DNA from: CAZFLM01 sp964519955
GTDB lineage: Bacteria > Armatimonadota > Chthonomonadetes > Chthonomonadales > CAJBBX01
Direction: 5' to 3'
Assembly: GCA_964519955.1 (NCBI GenBank)
Contig: CAZFLM010000034.1
Location: 1 to 63,776 of the forward strand
DNA: 63,776 nucleotides
The notes under the pieces were generated by a model, which saw nothing but the letters and a program-made list of their open reading frames with translations, had not been told where the DNA came from and did not search any database. Both the position numbers and the translations under genes were made by a program. This document shows positions 8,690-17,711 of this stretch, piece by piece. Position 1 is the first letter of the stretch; every line of letters begins with the position of its first letter.

Positions 8690-8781
8690 GGCAGCACCTC
8701 GCACACGGCCGAACGGTGACAGCGATGGTCTCAGTTTCGCGCCGTGCGTGCAAAACCCTTCCACCTGTCCGTAGCCGAGTC

Positions 8782-8807
8782 ATTGTAGAGACGCGCGTCT
8801 ATATAAT
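8782..8807. promoter_or_regulatory. Divergent -10 elements flanking a palindrome
   Basis: In the 281-base gap between divergent genes, TATAAT (8802-8807, plus) and TACAAT (8787-8782, minus) flank the perfect palindrome AGACGCGCGTCT (8789-8800). Good -35 elements are not evident on either side, so promoter assignment is tentative. The symmetry suggests a shared operator. Nothing else is seen in the gap. Confidence 0.4.
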
Positions 8808-8970
8808 GCCGGTCTCCTGCACCTTGGCCAGGCTGGTTCGCGTGCGCGGCGGGCCTCGTCAACCGATTCCGCGCGCCCTCGTCAACCCTCGCGTCAATGC
8901 TCTCCTGATACGATGGGGCAGCGCCGCGGACCGGCCCGTCGCGGTGGTCCATACCGAGGAGGCAACTGAC

Positions 8971-10062
8971 ATGTGGCGGATCTGCGCAGTTGTGGTGATC
9001 ATGGCCCTGGCGATGCCGGGGGCAGCCCAGACCAAGTACGAGGCCGACAAGCTGAGCGTCGTGAAACGGAGTTCCGGGGTTGTCTCGCGGCCCAACCTGG
9101 CCGAGGACGGCTACGCCGAGCCGAACACGTTCACCGGCAACCGCTCGCTGCAGTGGCATGACGCGGAAGGGCCTGGCGCCGTGCTGGAGCTGAACATCGA
9201 CGTGGCCAAGGCCGGGCGGTACGCAGTCGCGCTGCGGGTTGCGCGCTACCGCACCTATGCGACCCATCAGGTGATCGTGAACGGCAAGGCTGTGGGCGAC
9301 CCGATCGACATGTTCGGGAACCCGGGGCATGACATCGTGACGGCGTTCACGGCGGAGGTCGGCGAGGCCTCGTTCCAGGCGGGATCGAACCGGATCGGAC
9401 TCAAGGTGGTGGGCACGAACGATGAGACCATCATGGCGAACCACGGCGCCGGCATCGACTGGATTGAGCTCACGTACGCGGGAGCGCCTGGCGGGGGCAC
9501 GGGCGGCGGCGCGGTCACCGGCGACGACGAGCCCGGTACCGGCGGCAGCGGAGGCACTGTCGGGGGCTCTGGGGGAGGCGGAGGAGGCATGCCGGGGGGA
9601 CCTCGCCTGGAGGCGGACAAGCTGCGGGTGCTGAAGCGGTCCTCCGGCGTCGTGTCGCGCCCGAACCTGGCAGAGGATGGCTACGCCGAGGAGGGCACGT
9701 TTACCGGCAGCCGCTCGCTCCAGTGGCACGACGCGGAGGGGCCGGGGGCGGTGCTGGAGTTGGGCGTCGACGTCCCGAAGGCCGGCCTGTACAGCATCAC
9801 CGTGCGGGCTGCCCGCTACCGGACGTACGCGACGCACCAGATCACCGTGAATGGGAAGCCGGTTGGCAAGCCGATCGACATGTTCGGCAGTCCGGGGCAT
9901 GACATCGTGACCGCGTTCACGGTGAGCGTCGGGACAGCCAGGATGGTGGCGGGCGGCAACCGGCTGGGCCTCAAGGTCGTGGGCACCAACTCGCGCACGA
10001 TCATGGCCAACTACGGCGCCGGGGTGGACTGGATCGAGCTGAAGCGCATCGCCAGCAAGTGA
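8971..10062 (+). CDS. Secreted protein with two tandem carbohydrate-binding-like domains
   Basis: A 363-residue protein from ATG 8971, with GAGGAGG seven bases upstream. A signal peptide ends near AQTKYEADK. Two copies of a domain of about 145 residues follow, joined by a Gly/Ser linker (about 170-210). Each runs from KRSSGVVSRPNLAEDGYAE through QWHDAEGPGAVLEL and RYRTYATHQ to IMANxGAGxDWIEL. The shape, beta-rich with a closing DWIEL strand, resembles CBM6/CBM35-like modules. No catalytic domain is present. The ligand is unknown; a sugar-binding role is an inference from the fold pattern. Confidence 0.78.
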   Translation: MWRICAVVVIMALAMPGAAQTKYEADKLSVVKRSSGVVSRPNLAEDGYAEPNTFTGNRSLQWHDAEGPGAVLELNIDVAKAGRYAVALRVARYRTYATHQVIVNGKAVGDPIDMFGNPGHDIVTAFTAEVGEASFQAGSNRIGLKVVGTNDETIMANHGAGIDWIELTYAGAPGGGTGGGAVTGDDEPGTGGSGGTVGGSGGGGGGMPGGPRLEADKLRVLKRSSGVVSRPNLAEDGYAEEGTFTGSRSLQWHDAEGPGAVLELGVDVPKAGLYSITVRAARYRTYATHQITVNGKPVGKPIDMFGSPGHDIVTAFTVSVGTARMVAGGNRLGLKVVGTNSRTIMANYGAGVDWIELKRIASK

Positions 10063-10135
10063 CGGCGCCGCGGGTGACGCACGGCGCTCCGATGCCGACG
10101 GTGTGCGCGCCCGCATCGCGACCTGGAGGTCAGCA

Positions 10136-12760
10136 ATGTTCCGACGGGCTCAAGCTGTCCTGCTGCTCCTTGTGTTCCTGAGCGCCGCCGCCATGCCCGC
10201 AGCCGCGGTGCATCCGGCAGCGCCGCGCTTCCCGGTGTACCCGAACGCCACCCGAACGACGGTGGTGGCCAACGGCGACGTCGCGGTCGGCATGTTCGAG
10301 GCGGCGGCCGCGCCTGGGCCGATCCGCCAGTGGTACCTGGCCGCTCTGCCCAAGGCCGGCTGGCAGACCAGGAACCCCGACCGCGAGAGCAAGTCGGACG
10401 GGATGTGGCGCATCGAGGCCACGCATGCCGGCGCGGGCTGGAGCGCCTCCGTCATGTGCACCAACCTCGGGGGCGGGGCCAAGACGCGCCTGAACATCCG
10501 GGTGCAAGGCGACGGCGTCACGGCGGCTGTCTTCGGGGCGGGCGCGACCGAGGACGCAGAGCAGTTCCGCAAGGAGGCCGAGAAGGAGGAGAAGGTCCGG
10601 CGGGAGGAGCAGGGGCTGCCGCCCTCGCCGGCCGGCCCGTCGGAGCTTGCGGCCGCGTTCACGGCGTACAACGCAGCGTACGAGCAGCTCATTCAGGCGC
10701 TCGAGCGGTTCGTGGCCCAGCCAACGGTTCGGAACATCGACGCGGCCGTGGCGAGGGCCAAGGTCTACACCCAGCGCAGCGCCGCGCTGCAGGCGCTTGC
10801 CGCCGACGCGACGGCCAACCAGCAGGGCTCGATCTGCGCGGTTGGGATGATCACCAGCGTCACGCTCGACGTCGAGCTGGGTCTCTGTGTCTGGACGATG
10901 GAGCAGGCGAAGGCCCAGCCCTCCACCATGCGCAAAGCCGCGAGGCTGGTGGAGGAGCTGCTGGAGAAGGTCCGCAAGACGCTGGTGGCGGCGAAGGCGG
11001 CGGCCAAGTCTTCCGACGAGGTCGAGCGGATCGATCGCGCGATGGAGGAGAACAGGCCCCACGAGGGGCTGCCGGTGCCCAAGGCCAAGCTCGCGGAGCT
11101 GGGTCTGCCGGCGTACCGTCCCAGAACAACCCTGACCGTGACGCGCTTCTGGACCCCGCGCAGCGAGTTCTGGTCGGCAGCGCTCACGGAGACGTGGAAG
11201 GCGCTCCGCTGCTGGAACATGGGATGTCCGGCGGGCTGTGGAGGCGACCCCTTCGTCTGCAAGGCGTTCGGCGAGGTCCACGATCCGCCGCGGTGCCTGG
11301 GTATCGAGCGGACCCCCGAGGCCGAGAAGGTGGCGCTCAGCGACCCGATGCAGGTCTACGGGTTGGCCGCTCTCAACATCGAGGTGGGGGACCCGGACCA
11401 GCTCAAGCAGGGCGGCCAGATCGACGTCTCAGTGAACGGCCACCCGCTCTACACGGTGCCGCTCCCGGGCTCGCCCAAGCTCTGGGGGAACCCGAACCCG
11501 TGGGAGTACGCCGAGCACGCCGCCCAGATGCGCGTCGCGCCGGCTGAGGTCACGACCGCGATCGTCGACAAGATGAGGCGCGGGATCGACTACGTGTACG
11601 GGAGCGAGGTCGGCGAGTACTTCCAGTCCGTGTCGCGGTTCCCCATCGGGGCGATCACCGAGGCCGGTGGGGGAGAGCTGAACGGGTACATCCACTTCCT
11701 CCACGTGGGCGCGCAGGCAGCCGCTCCGGGCGATGACGCACTGGTCCTGGCGCCGGCGGCGGGCGTCGACTGGATCTCCCTCGTCAAGAAGCTGACCAAC
11801 ATCGCGCGGGCGAACCACCCAGCTCTCGAAAGGAAGAGCGTGATCCGGTTCCAGGCGACCGTTGGCGGCGTAGCGAGCCCGCCGGTGGAGGTCGAGGTGC
11901 CGGGGCCGTTCCAGAAGCTCGCGAGGCAGGCGGGTGAGTGGGACGGATGGCCGGGCGATGACGAGGCCAACTGGAAGTTCGGCGCGGAGTTGGGACCGGA
12001 GCCTCAGCCTGACTCGCCTGCGAAGCTGGACGTGCACGGCGACCAGGCGCACAAGCTCCTCGAGGACACTCGCCGGTTCGTGGCGATGTGCATGGCCGCG
12101 ATCTTCAAGCCGTGGCTGCAGATGGCGATGGACTGGGGCGCCGACGCGTATCTCGACAAGGCAGCCGGCGAGAACAACCTGGCCAAAACGCAGCAGCGAC
12201 TTGCCGCCGTGTTCCAGAACAGCCAGGGAGGGCTGATGATAACGGGGTCGTTCGGCCGGGTCAAGAAGTGGATCACGGGTACAGGCGCTCAGTTGTTCGC
12301 GAAGAACCTGCTCGACCAGACTCTGCGGGACACGTTCAAGCAGTTGTCGGGCGCATCGATCGACATCGCGGTAGGCCAGCGCTACTTCACGGATGCGAAG
12401 GAGTTGGCGGACAAGGTGGCCGTGCATGGCGATCCGACGTACCGGTGCCTGAAGGTCGACGCGCAGTACAAGATCACCAACCTGCGGGCCGAGATGTGGG
12501 AGTACGCGCTGCTGGCGCAGACTCACATGGAGGGCGAGGACGCGGTCACGGGCGCGGTAGACAAAGGTGTGTGGGCGGTCAAGACGTGGGTGCCTGCGTC
12601 GACCGTGTTGGCGGACATGGGGCTCCTGACCTACAAGTCGGTGATACGAGGCCTGTTCGGCGCCACGCACCTGCACTACATCGCCCGGATCGTGCAGGAC
12701 TACTACAAGATCAAGGAGATCGTGGAGGACCCCTCCAACTGGCGCCAGGCGAGCGGGTAG
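10136..12760 (+). CDS. Large exported protein of unknown function
   Basis: An 874-residue protein from ATG 10136 with GGAGGT five bases upstream. The signal peptide is MFRRAQAVLLLLVFLSAAAM. Residues 30-135 resemble a small domain of lipoproteins with PVYPNA at its start and WYLAALPKAGW within. A charged helical stretch follows (about 145-310). A cysteine cluster at about residues 362-390 (CWNMGCPAGCGGDPFVCKAF, then PPRC) could form disulfides or bind metal. The remaining 480 residues match nothing I recognise. It lies 73 bases after the two-domain protein, so the two may be co-transcribed. Confidence 0.75.
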   Translation: MFRRAQAVLLLLVFLSAAAMPAAAVHPAAPRFPVYPNATRTTVVANGDVAVGMFEAAAAPGPIRQWYLAALPKAGWQTRNPDRESKSDGMWRIEATHAGAGWSASVMCTNLGGGAKTRLNIRVQGDGVTAAVFGAGATEDAEQFRKEAEKEEKVRREEQGLPPSPAGPSELAAAFTAYNAAYEQLIQALERFVAQPTVRNIDAAVARAKVYTQRSAALQALAADATANQQGSICAVGMITSVTLDVELGLCVWTMEQAKAQPSTMRKAARLVEELLEKVRKTLVAAKAAAKSSDEVERIDRAMEENRPHEGLPVPKAKLAELGLPAYRPRTTLTVTRFWTPRSEFWSAALTETWKALRCWNMGCPAGCGGDPFVCKAFGEVHDPPRCLGIERTPEAEKVALSDPMQVYGLAALNIEVGDPDQLKQGGQIDVSVNGHPLYTVPLPGSPKLWGNPNPWEYAEHAAQMRVAPAEVTTAIVDKMRRGIDYVYGSEVGEYFQSVSRFPIGAITEAGGGELNGYIHFLHVGAQAAAPGDDALVLAPAAGVDWISLVKKLTNIARANHPALERKSVIRFQATVGGVASPPVEVEVPGPFQKLARQAGEWDGWPGDDEANWKFGAELGPEPQPDSPAKLDVHGDQAHKLLEDTRRFVAMCMAAIFKPWLQMAMDWGADAYLDKAAGENNLAKTQQRLAAVFQNSQGGLMITGSFGRVKKWITGTGAQLFAKNLLDQTLRDTFKQLSGASIDIAVGQRYFTDAKELADKVAVHGDPTYRCLKVDAQYKITNLRAEMWEYALLAQTHMEGEDAVTGAVDKGVWAVKTWVPASTVLADMGLLTYKSVIRGLFGATHLHYIARIVQDYYKIKEIVEDPSNWRQASG

Positions 12761-12819
12761 CGGGAGGGCGCGGTCGCACTCCACATAACGTGCATTATCG
12801 GACGTTGTAGACAGCGCAA

Positions 12820-12845
12820 GAAGGGGCCCTGGCATGGGCCCCTTC
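12820..12845. terminator. Bidirectional terminator hairpin
   Basis: GAAGGGGCCC, loop TGGCAT, GGGCCCCTTC: a perfect ten-base-pair stem between the ends of two convergent genes (12760 and 12874). A pyrimidine-rich tract, TCTTC, follows on the plus strand. Confidence 0.8.
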
Positions 12846-12873
12846 TCTTCATCCAGCGCCGGCCGGATGGCCC

Positions 12874-14478
12874 TTATAGCGCCCAGACCTCGCCAAGCTC
12901 GACCGACACGTCAGTGTCCGCGTTCACCGAGGCGTTCATCCATCCGCCCAGGTCGCCGGCCCATGCGGAGATCCAGTACTCGCCGGTCACCACGGTCAGG
13001 CTGAACTTGCCATCGTCGCCGGTGGTCGCCGTGTAGCTGAGGTCCGGACGCGGCAGCGGACAATCGACGCCCACGTACGGATCGTCGAGCCGTCCGATGG
13101 TCACTTCGGCGCCGGCGACCGGCTTGAGCGCGCCGCCCGAGTCCTTGGTGACCACGGTGCCGGACAGCGTCACCTTCTCCCCGGTCCACGCGACGAGCGC
13201 CAGGTCCTGCGTGGTGGTCTGGTCGGCCGTCACTTCGACCGTCTGGACGAGCAACTGGTATCCGTTAGCCTGGGCAAATATCTCGACGCCGCCCGCCGGC
13301 ACGCGCAGGTTGTAGTGGCCTTCCGCATCGGTGGTGGTGGTGACGTCGACGTCTCCCGGCGGGATGTAGATCGGAGCCGGTTCGCATCGGCCGCCCGACG
13401 ACCTGGCGGACCGCCGCTCGGCATAGGCATAGGCCATGCGGAGGCCCACGACCGCCCCGGCGATGGGCGTTCCGGTCACACTGTCGCGGACGATGCCCTC
13501 GACGGTGCCGATCTGCACCTTGTTCTGCTCCAGCACGAAGTCCCGCTTGAGCGTCTGTCCGGCGGTGATGGCGACCTCGGCGCTCGCTTCGCTGAAGCCC
13601 GGCCGGCTCGCGTAGGCCACGTACGATCCCGCCTCGATGCCGTCGATCGTGTAGGCGCCCGTGTCGTCCGTGTAGGCGTAGTACTCGCCCTCGCAGCGCC
13701 CGCCCTTGCGCGCGCCGCCGGGCACGGACCGGTTGGACACCGTATCGCCCGCCGGGAACACCTGGACGAGGACGCCCGCGAGCGGCTCGCTGCCGGTGTC
13801 GGTCGTCACGGTGACCACCCCGGACATGGCGCCGGCGCCGCCGGTCGATCCGGGCGTGAGTTGCACGTCGCCGGGGGTGGTTGTGCCAGCGGAGACGTCG
13901 ACCGAGACCGAGGCGGCTACGTAGCCCTTCTTCTCGACGGTGACGACGTAGGAGCCCGCCGGCAAGCCGGAGACGGTGTAGCTACCGAGCCTGTCCGTTG
14001 TGGCCATGCGGACCGGGAGCGGCTGCATCGTGTCGGTGGTGGTTTCGACGAGGTTCGTGACAGTGACCTCGGCGTTGGCGATCGGATTGCCGTTCGACGC
14101 CGACGTGACAAGGCCGCTGATCTGACCGGCCTCGGTGAGGACGAGGTCGCCGACGCTGGTCTCCGCCCCCTGCTCCACGCGCACCACGGCGGCGACGGCA
14201 TAGCCCCCCGAGCGCGCGACGAGGGTATGCAGGCCGGTGGGAACCTTCTCGATGACGAAGCGGCCGTCGGCGGTGGCCCTGGCGCTGAGGCGAGTGCCCT
14301 CGAGGCTGACGGTGATGGCGGAGGTGGCGCGGCTAGAGGCGCCGTCGCCCAGGAAGACGTTTCCACTCACACGGCCCACGGAGCGGGACGAACTGCTCCC
14401 CCCTCCTCCGCATCCGGCGAGCGCGAACAGGACCGATAGTGCGAGCAATAGCCCAAGAACCCATGCTAGGCGATGCAT
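12874..14478 (-). CDS. Lipoprotein with repeated carboxypeptidase-regulatory-like domains
   Basis: A 534-residue protein. The start has GGAGG close upstream. A lipobox (LFALAGC) predicts lipid attachment at Cys23. A Gly/Ser-rich spacer is followed by about five beta-sandwich domains of the CarboxypepD_reg/Cna-B kind, with recurring phrases: GNVFLGDGASS, GLVTSASNGNPIANAEVTV, SGVVTVTTDTGSEPLAGVLV, GIVRDSVTGTPIAGAVV and GTVVTKDSGGALKPVAGAEV. Each has the usual later half, such as DRLGSYTVSGLPAGSYVVTV. These modules are structural or adhesive at the cell surface. No enzyme domain is present. Confidence 0.88.
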   Translation of the reverse strand: MHRLAWVLGLLLALSVLFALAGCGGGGSSSSRSVGRVSGNVFLGDGASSRATSAITVSLEGTRLSARATADGRFVIEKVPTGLHTLVARSGGYAVAAVVRVEQGAETSVGDLVLTEAGQISGLVTSASNGNPIANAEVTVTNLVETTTDTMQPLPVRMATTDRLGSYTVSGLPAGSYVVTVEKKGYVAASVSVDVSAGTTTPGDVQLTPGSTGGAGAMSGVVTVTTDTGSEPLAGVLVQVFPAGDTVSNRSVPGGARKGGRCEGEYYAYTDDTGAYTIDGIEAGSYVAYASRPGFSEASAEVAITAGQTLKRDFVLEQNKVQIGTVEGIVRDSVTGTPIAGAVVGLRMAYAYAERRSARSSGGRCEPAPIYIPPGDVDVTTTTDAEGHYNLRVPAGGVEIFAQANGYQLLVQTVEVTADQTTTQDLALVAWTGEKVTLSGTVVTKDSGGALKPVAGAEVTIGRLDDPYVGVDCPLPRPDLSYTATTGDDGKFSLTVVTGEYWISAWAGDLGGWMNASVNADTDVSVELGEVWAL

Positions 14479-14533
14479 ACTTACCTCCCCTCCCCCGCGC
14501 GCGTCATGGCAGACACGCGAGGCTGGAAAGACA

Positions 14534-14561
14534 ACAGCGGCCGCCCGAAGGCAGCCGCTGT
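14534..14561 (-). terminator. Rho-independent terminator
   Basis: ACAGCGGC and GCCGCTGT pair around a 12-base loop. On the minus strand the stem is followed by GTTGTCTTTCC. It lies just after the small membrane protein gene and upstream of the lipoprotein gene. Confidence 0.7.
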
Positions 14562-14588
14562 GCGTGCTACATAGCCCGACCCCTCGCT

Positions 14589-14804
14589 CTAGTTCGCCGC
14601 AGTCGGCAGATCGGCCAACTGCTGACGGACTTCGCGCATTCGGTCGTACACCTCATTCAGCACATCCGCCACGGGCCGCAGGGAGTCGTGCCCCTTGCGA
14701 TGCGGGTGGTGACGCGTGTAGAACAGGTACGACACGACGGCGATGCCGGCCGCCGCCGCCACCGCGCCGATGAGGAGGGCCGTTCCACGGTTGCCCTGGT
14801 CCAC
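14589..14804 (-). CDS. Small YtxH-like membrane protein
   Basis: A 71-residue protein: a short polar N-terminus (MDQGNRGT), one transmembrane segment (ALLIGAVAAAAGIAVVSYLF), a basic His-rich patch (RHHPHRKGH) and an amphipathic helix (DVLNEVYDRMREVRQQLADL). This layout resembles YtxH/YtxG-type stress-related small proteins, but the family call is by layout only. It lies 42 bases downstream of the response regulator on the same strand and is probably co-transcribed with it. Confidence 0.65.
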   Translation of the reverse strand: MDQGNRGTALLIGAVAAAAGIAVVSYLFYTRHHPHRKGHDSLRPVADVLNEVYDRMREVRQQLADLPTAAN

Positions 14805-14846
14805 GTTCAGGTCCTTTCGGCGTGTGTCCCGGGTGACAGGGAGCGC

Positions 14847-15257
14847 CTACAGCTTGAGGCGCTTCTCCCCGTCCGCACCGTCGTCCTCAAGCGACTTGAA
14901 GATGCGCTTCACGAACGCGGTCAGCTCCATCGGGTTGAACGGCTTGGTCAGGTAGCAGTCGACGCCCGACTGCCATCCGCGGAACACGTCCGCGTCCTGA
15001 GCCTTGGCCGTCAGCATGATGACGGGGATGTCGCGGGTCATCTGGTTCTTCTTGAGGTTCTGAAGAACCTCGAAGCCATCCATGTACGGCATCATCACGT
15101 CCAGCACGATGAGGTCGGGGTTCTCCGCCTCGACCTTCTCGAGGGCCTCTTTGCCGTCGAACGCCGTGACCACCTCGTACCCCTGGCGCTCCAGGTTCAC
15201 CTGTACCAGGCGCACGATCGCTCGTTCGTCGTCAACCGCAAGGATCTTCTTCGCCAT
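14847..15257 (-). CDS. Stand-alone response regulator receiver protein
   Basis: A 136-residue single REC domain. The acidic pair is Asp9-Asp10, the phosphoacceptor is Asp53 in LIVLDVMMP, the switch Thr is Thr83 and the conserved Lys is Lys105 in LTKPFNP. No output domain follows, only a short charged tail (DDGADGEKRLKL), so it acts through protein contacts or phosphotransfer. No kinase adjoins it. Its promoter lies in the 3' end of lipM (15397-15425), giving an untranslated leader of about 130 bases. Confidence 0.93.
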   Translation of the reverse strand: MAKKILAVDDERAIVRLVQVNLERQGYEVVTAFDGKEALEKVEAENPDLIVLDVMMPYMDGFEVLQNLKKNQMTRDIPVIMLTAKAQDADVFRGWQSGVDCYLTKPFNPMELTAFVKRIFKSLEDDGADGEKRLKL

Positions 15258-15396
15258 GCTATCCTCTATCTCCCTTGGCGCGCGCCGACGCGTGAAGAGG
15301 CATCGGACCTGAACGCCTAGTTGGGGCTAAAGCTCTGCTGAGATCCCGCGCAGGCAGCAGGACGGGTGCACCCACGCCTGCTCGGCGGCACGTCGC

Positions 15397-15425
15397 AGTA
15401 TATCATACGGCCCTGGGTGTGTCAA
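15397..15425 (-). promoter_or_regulatory. Consensus promoter inside the 3' end of lipM
   Basis: TTGACA (15425-15420), 17 bases, TATACT (15402-15397) on the minus strand. The -35 lies in lipM codons and the -10 directly follows the lipM stop. It should drive the response regulator separately from the glycine cleavage operon. Confidence 0.8.
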
Positions 15426-16254
15426 CCACGGGGCGCGAGCGGAGTGCGGCCAAGACGACGGCGGCCCGCTCGACCTCCCACAGTGTCAGCGTATCCTCGT
15501 GCAGCGTGAGGCCAAGGGCCTCGGCGAAGCCGGCGCAGAGGGCGTCGGCCAGGTCGTCTTCGTCCACGAACCGCAGCGGGTACTCCGCCTCGGCGATCGG
15601 TCCCAGGAACACGGCGGCCGGATCGACCTTCGGCGGCCGGTGCAGCAGGGACGACTGCTGGAGCAGCGACGTGCGGCCCCGGTGCTGGGCGCTGCCCACG
15701 AGCTTGCAGCCCTCGCTCGTGACGAGGTCCGCGCCGGTGCGCAGCGCGAAGCAGTCGCCCACGCCGGCCGACGGACGCTGCTCGCTGCCGGGCCTCACGT
15801 CGACGCCCAACTCCTGAAGCGCCCCGGCGAACCCGGCCGACAGCGCGTGATAGGAGGCCGCCACGCTGCGGCCGCGTGCACCAAGCGTTTCGAATGGCGC
15901 CGCAACGCTGACGGTCTGGTCGGCGCCGTGCAGGATGCCGCGCCCGCCGGTGGGCCGCCTCACGACGGGGACGCCCAGTTCCTCGCAGGCGTCAAGCCGA
16001 ACCGAGCGCTGCGCGCTTTGGTGGCAGCCGATGGTCACCGCGGCGCCGGCCCACCTGTAGAGGCGGAGAGTCGGCGGTGCGAGGCCTATCTCGACCGCGT
16101 CGTGGATGGCGACATCCACCGCCATGTTCCAGAAGGCCTCGCACTCGCCATGCATGATGGCGCGCCACCGGGCACGGCGCTGCGCAGGCGCTCCGGCTCC
16201 GCGCTCGGATGCGTCCGCATCGGGTGTCTGCCTCTGCGTGGCGCCGGGTGGCAT
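15403..16254 (-). CDS. lipM: Octanoyl/lipoyl transferase of the LipM/LplA family
   Basis: About 283 residues from ATG 16254, two bases past the gcvPB stop; a GTG at 16272 would overlap gcvPB. The biotin/lipoate protein ligase fold is shown by FWNMAVDVAIHD, VVRRPTGGRGILHG and GCKLVGSAQHRGRTSLLQQ, whose Lys is the conserved ligase lysine. The stretch GDCFALRTGADL carries a Cys where Bacillus LipM has its acyl-thioester cysteine, favouring an octanoyl-ACP:GcvH transferase over an ATP-dependent ligase. As the last gene of a glycine cleavage operon, its likely target is GcvH. The exact reaction is inferred. Confidence 0.82.
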   Translation of the reverse strand: MPPGATQRQTPDADASERGAGAPAQRRARWRAIMHGECEAFWNMAVDVAIHDAVEIGLAPPTLRLYRWAGAAVTIGCHQSAQRSVRLDACEELGVPVVRRPTGGRGILHGADQTVSVAAPFETLGARGRSVAASYHALSAGFAGALQELGVDVRPGSEQRPSAGVGDCFALRTGADLVTSEGCKLVGSAQHRGRTSLLQQSSLLHRPPKVDPAAVFLGPIAEAEYPLRFVDEDDLADALCAGFAEALGLTLHEDTLTLWEVERAAVVLAALRSRPVVDTPRAV

Positions 16255-16256
16255 TG

Positions 16257-17711
16257 CTAGGCGGGTCTCCACCTCACGTCGAGCTGCTTCACTGCAGCGG
16301 TTTCGTCAAGCCGCGACACGGGCGTCACGTGCGGCGCGGACTTCACGATCTCGGGATCCGTCTCCGCCTCGCGGGCGATGGCGAGCATCGCGTCGCAGAA
16401 GGCGTCGATGGTCTGCAGGCTCTCCGTCTCCGTGGGCTCGATCATGAGCGCCTCGGGCACGATCAGCGGGAAGTAGTTGGTCGGCGGGTGGTAGCCGTAG
16501 TCCATCAGGCGCTTGCTGACGTCCAGCGCGCGCACCCCACTCGCCGCCTTCTGGCGCGACGCGGAGACCACCACCTCGTGCATGCACGCGCGGTCCTGCG
16601 GGATGTCGTAGGCGCCGCGGAGGCGGGAGCGGACGTAGTTCGCGTTCAGCACGGCGGTCTCGGCCACCTCGCGCAGGCCCTCGGGGCCGAGGCTCATGAT
16701 GTAGGTGTACGCTCGCACCGCGATGAGGAACGCGCCGTAGAACGTGTGGATCTGCCCGATGGAGAGCGGCCGCTCCGTGTCGAGGGCGTATGTTCCCGCG
16801 GCGTCCTTCGTGACGATCGGACGCGGCAGGAACGGCTCGAGCATCGGCTGGACCGCGATGGCCCCGCAGCCAGGCCCTCCGCCGCCGTGGGGCGTCGAGA
16901 AGGTCTTGTGCAGGTTGAAGTGCATGACGTCGAAGCCCATGTCGCCGGGCCGCGCGACGCCGAGCACCGCGTTCATGTTCGCCCCGTCGCAGTAGACCAG
17001 GCCGCCGGCCTTGTGCACCAGCTCGCAGATGCGTACGATGTCGCGCTCGAACAGGCCGAGCGTGTTGGGGTTCGTGAGCATGAATGCCGCGGTGCGGTCA
17101 TCCAGCGCCTCGGCGAGGGCATCGACATCCGTGAGGCCCTCGGCCGTGGTGGGGATCGGGCGCACCTGGAATCCGCAGCGGGCGGCGCTGGCCGGGTTCG
17201 TGCCGTGGGCCGAGTCGGGGATCAGCACCAGGCGGCGGTTGTGGTCGCCGCGCGACTGGTGGTAGGCCTTGACCATCATCAGGCTGAGCAGCTCGCCGTG
17301 CGCGCCGGCAGCAGGCTGCACGGTGGCCGCGGCCATCCCGGCGATCTCGGCCAGCCAGGACTGCAGCTCGAAGAGGACGGCGAGCGCGCCCTGGGCCGTG
17401 TCGGCGGGCTGCAGCGGGTGCAGACTGGCGAAGCCCGGCATGCGCGCCGCCTTCTCATTGACCCGCGGGTTGTACTTCATGGTGCACGAGCCGAGCGGGT
17501 AGAAGCCCAGGTCGACCGCGTAGTTGCGGTGCGAGAGGCGCGTGAAGTGGCGCACGAGGTCCAGCTCGGCCAGCTCCGGCAGCGGCAGGTCGTCGCGCAG
17601 GGCGGCGGCGCCGAGCAGGTCGGCCGGATCGCGGCGCGGCACGTCGCAGTCACCGAGGCGGACGGCCTGGCGGCCCGGAGTGCTCTTCTCGAAGATCAGC
17701 GGTTCGCTCAC
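16257..17711 (-). CDS. gcvPB: Glycine decarboxylase P-protein subunit 2
   Basis: A 484-residue PLP enzyme subunit. The PLP lysine lies in NLHKTFSTPHGGGGPG, and the conserved YPLGSCTMKYNP is near residue 75. Start GTG 17711 is preferred: GGAGG is five bases upstream and it overlaps the gcvPA stop as GTGA; GTG 17717 would lie inside the ribosome site. With GcvPA it decarboxylates glycine and loads aminomethyl onto the lipoyl arm of GcvH. The split P-protein is the form found in Firmicutes, Thermus and archaea. Confidence 0.95.
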   Translation of the reverse strand: MSEPLIFEKSTPGRQAVRLGDCDVPRRDPADLLGAAALRDDLPLPELAELDLVRHFTRLSHRNYAVDLGFYPLGSCTMKYNPRVNEKAARMPGFASLHPLQPADTAQGALAVLFELQSWLAEIAGMAAATVQPAAGAHGELLSLMMVKAYHQSRGDHNRRLVLIPDSAHGTNPASAARCGFQVRPIPTTAEGLTDVDALAEALDDRTAAFMLTNPNTLGLFERDIVRICELVHKAGGLVYCDGANMNAVLGVARPGDMGFDVMHFNLHKTFSTPHGGGGPGCGAIAVQPMLEPFLPRPIVTKDAAGTYALDTERPLSIGQIHTFYGAFLIAVRAYTYIMSLGPEGLREVAETAVLNANYVRSRLRGAYDIPQDRACMHEVVVSASRQKAASGVRALDVSKRLMDYGYHPPTNYFPLIVPEALMIEPTETESLQTIDAFCDAMLAIAREAETDPEIVKSAPHVTPVSRLDETAAVKQLDVRWRPA

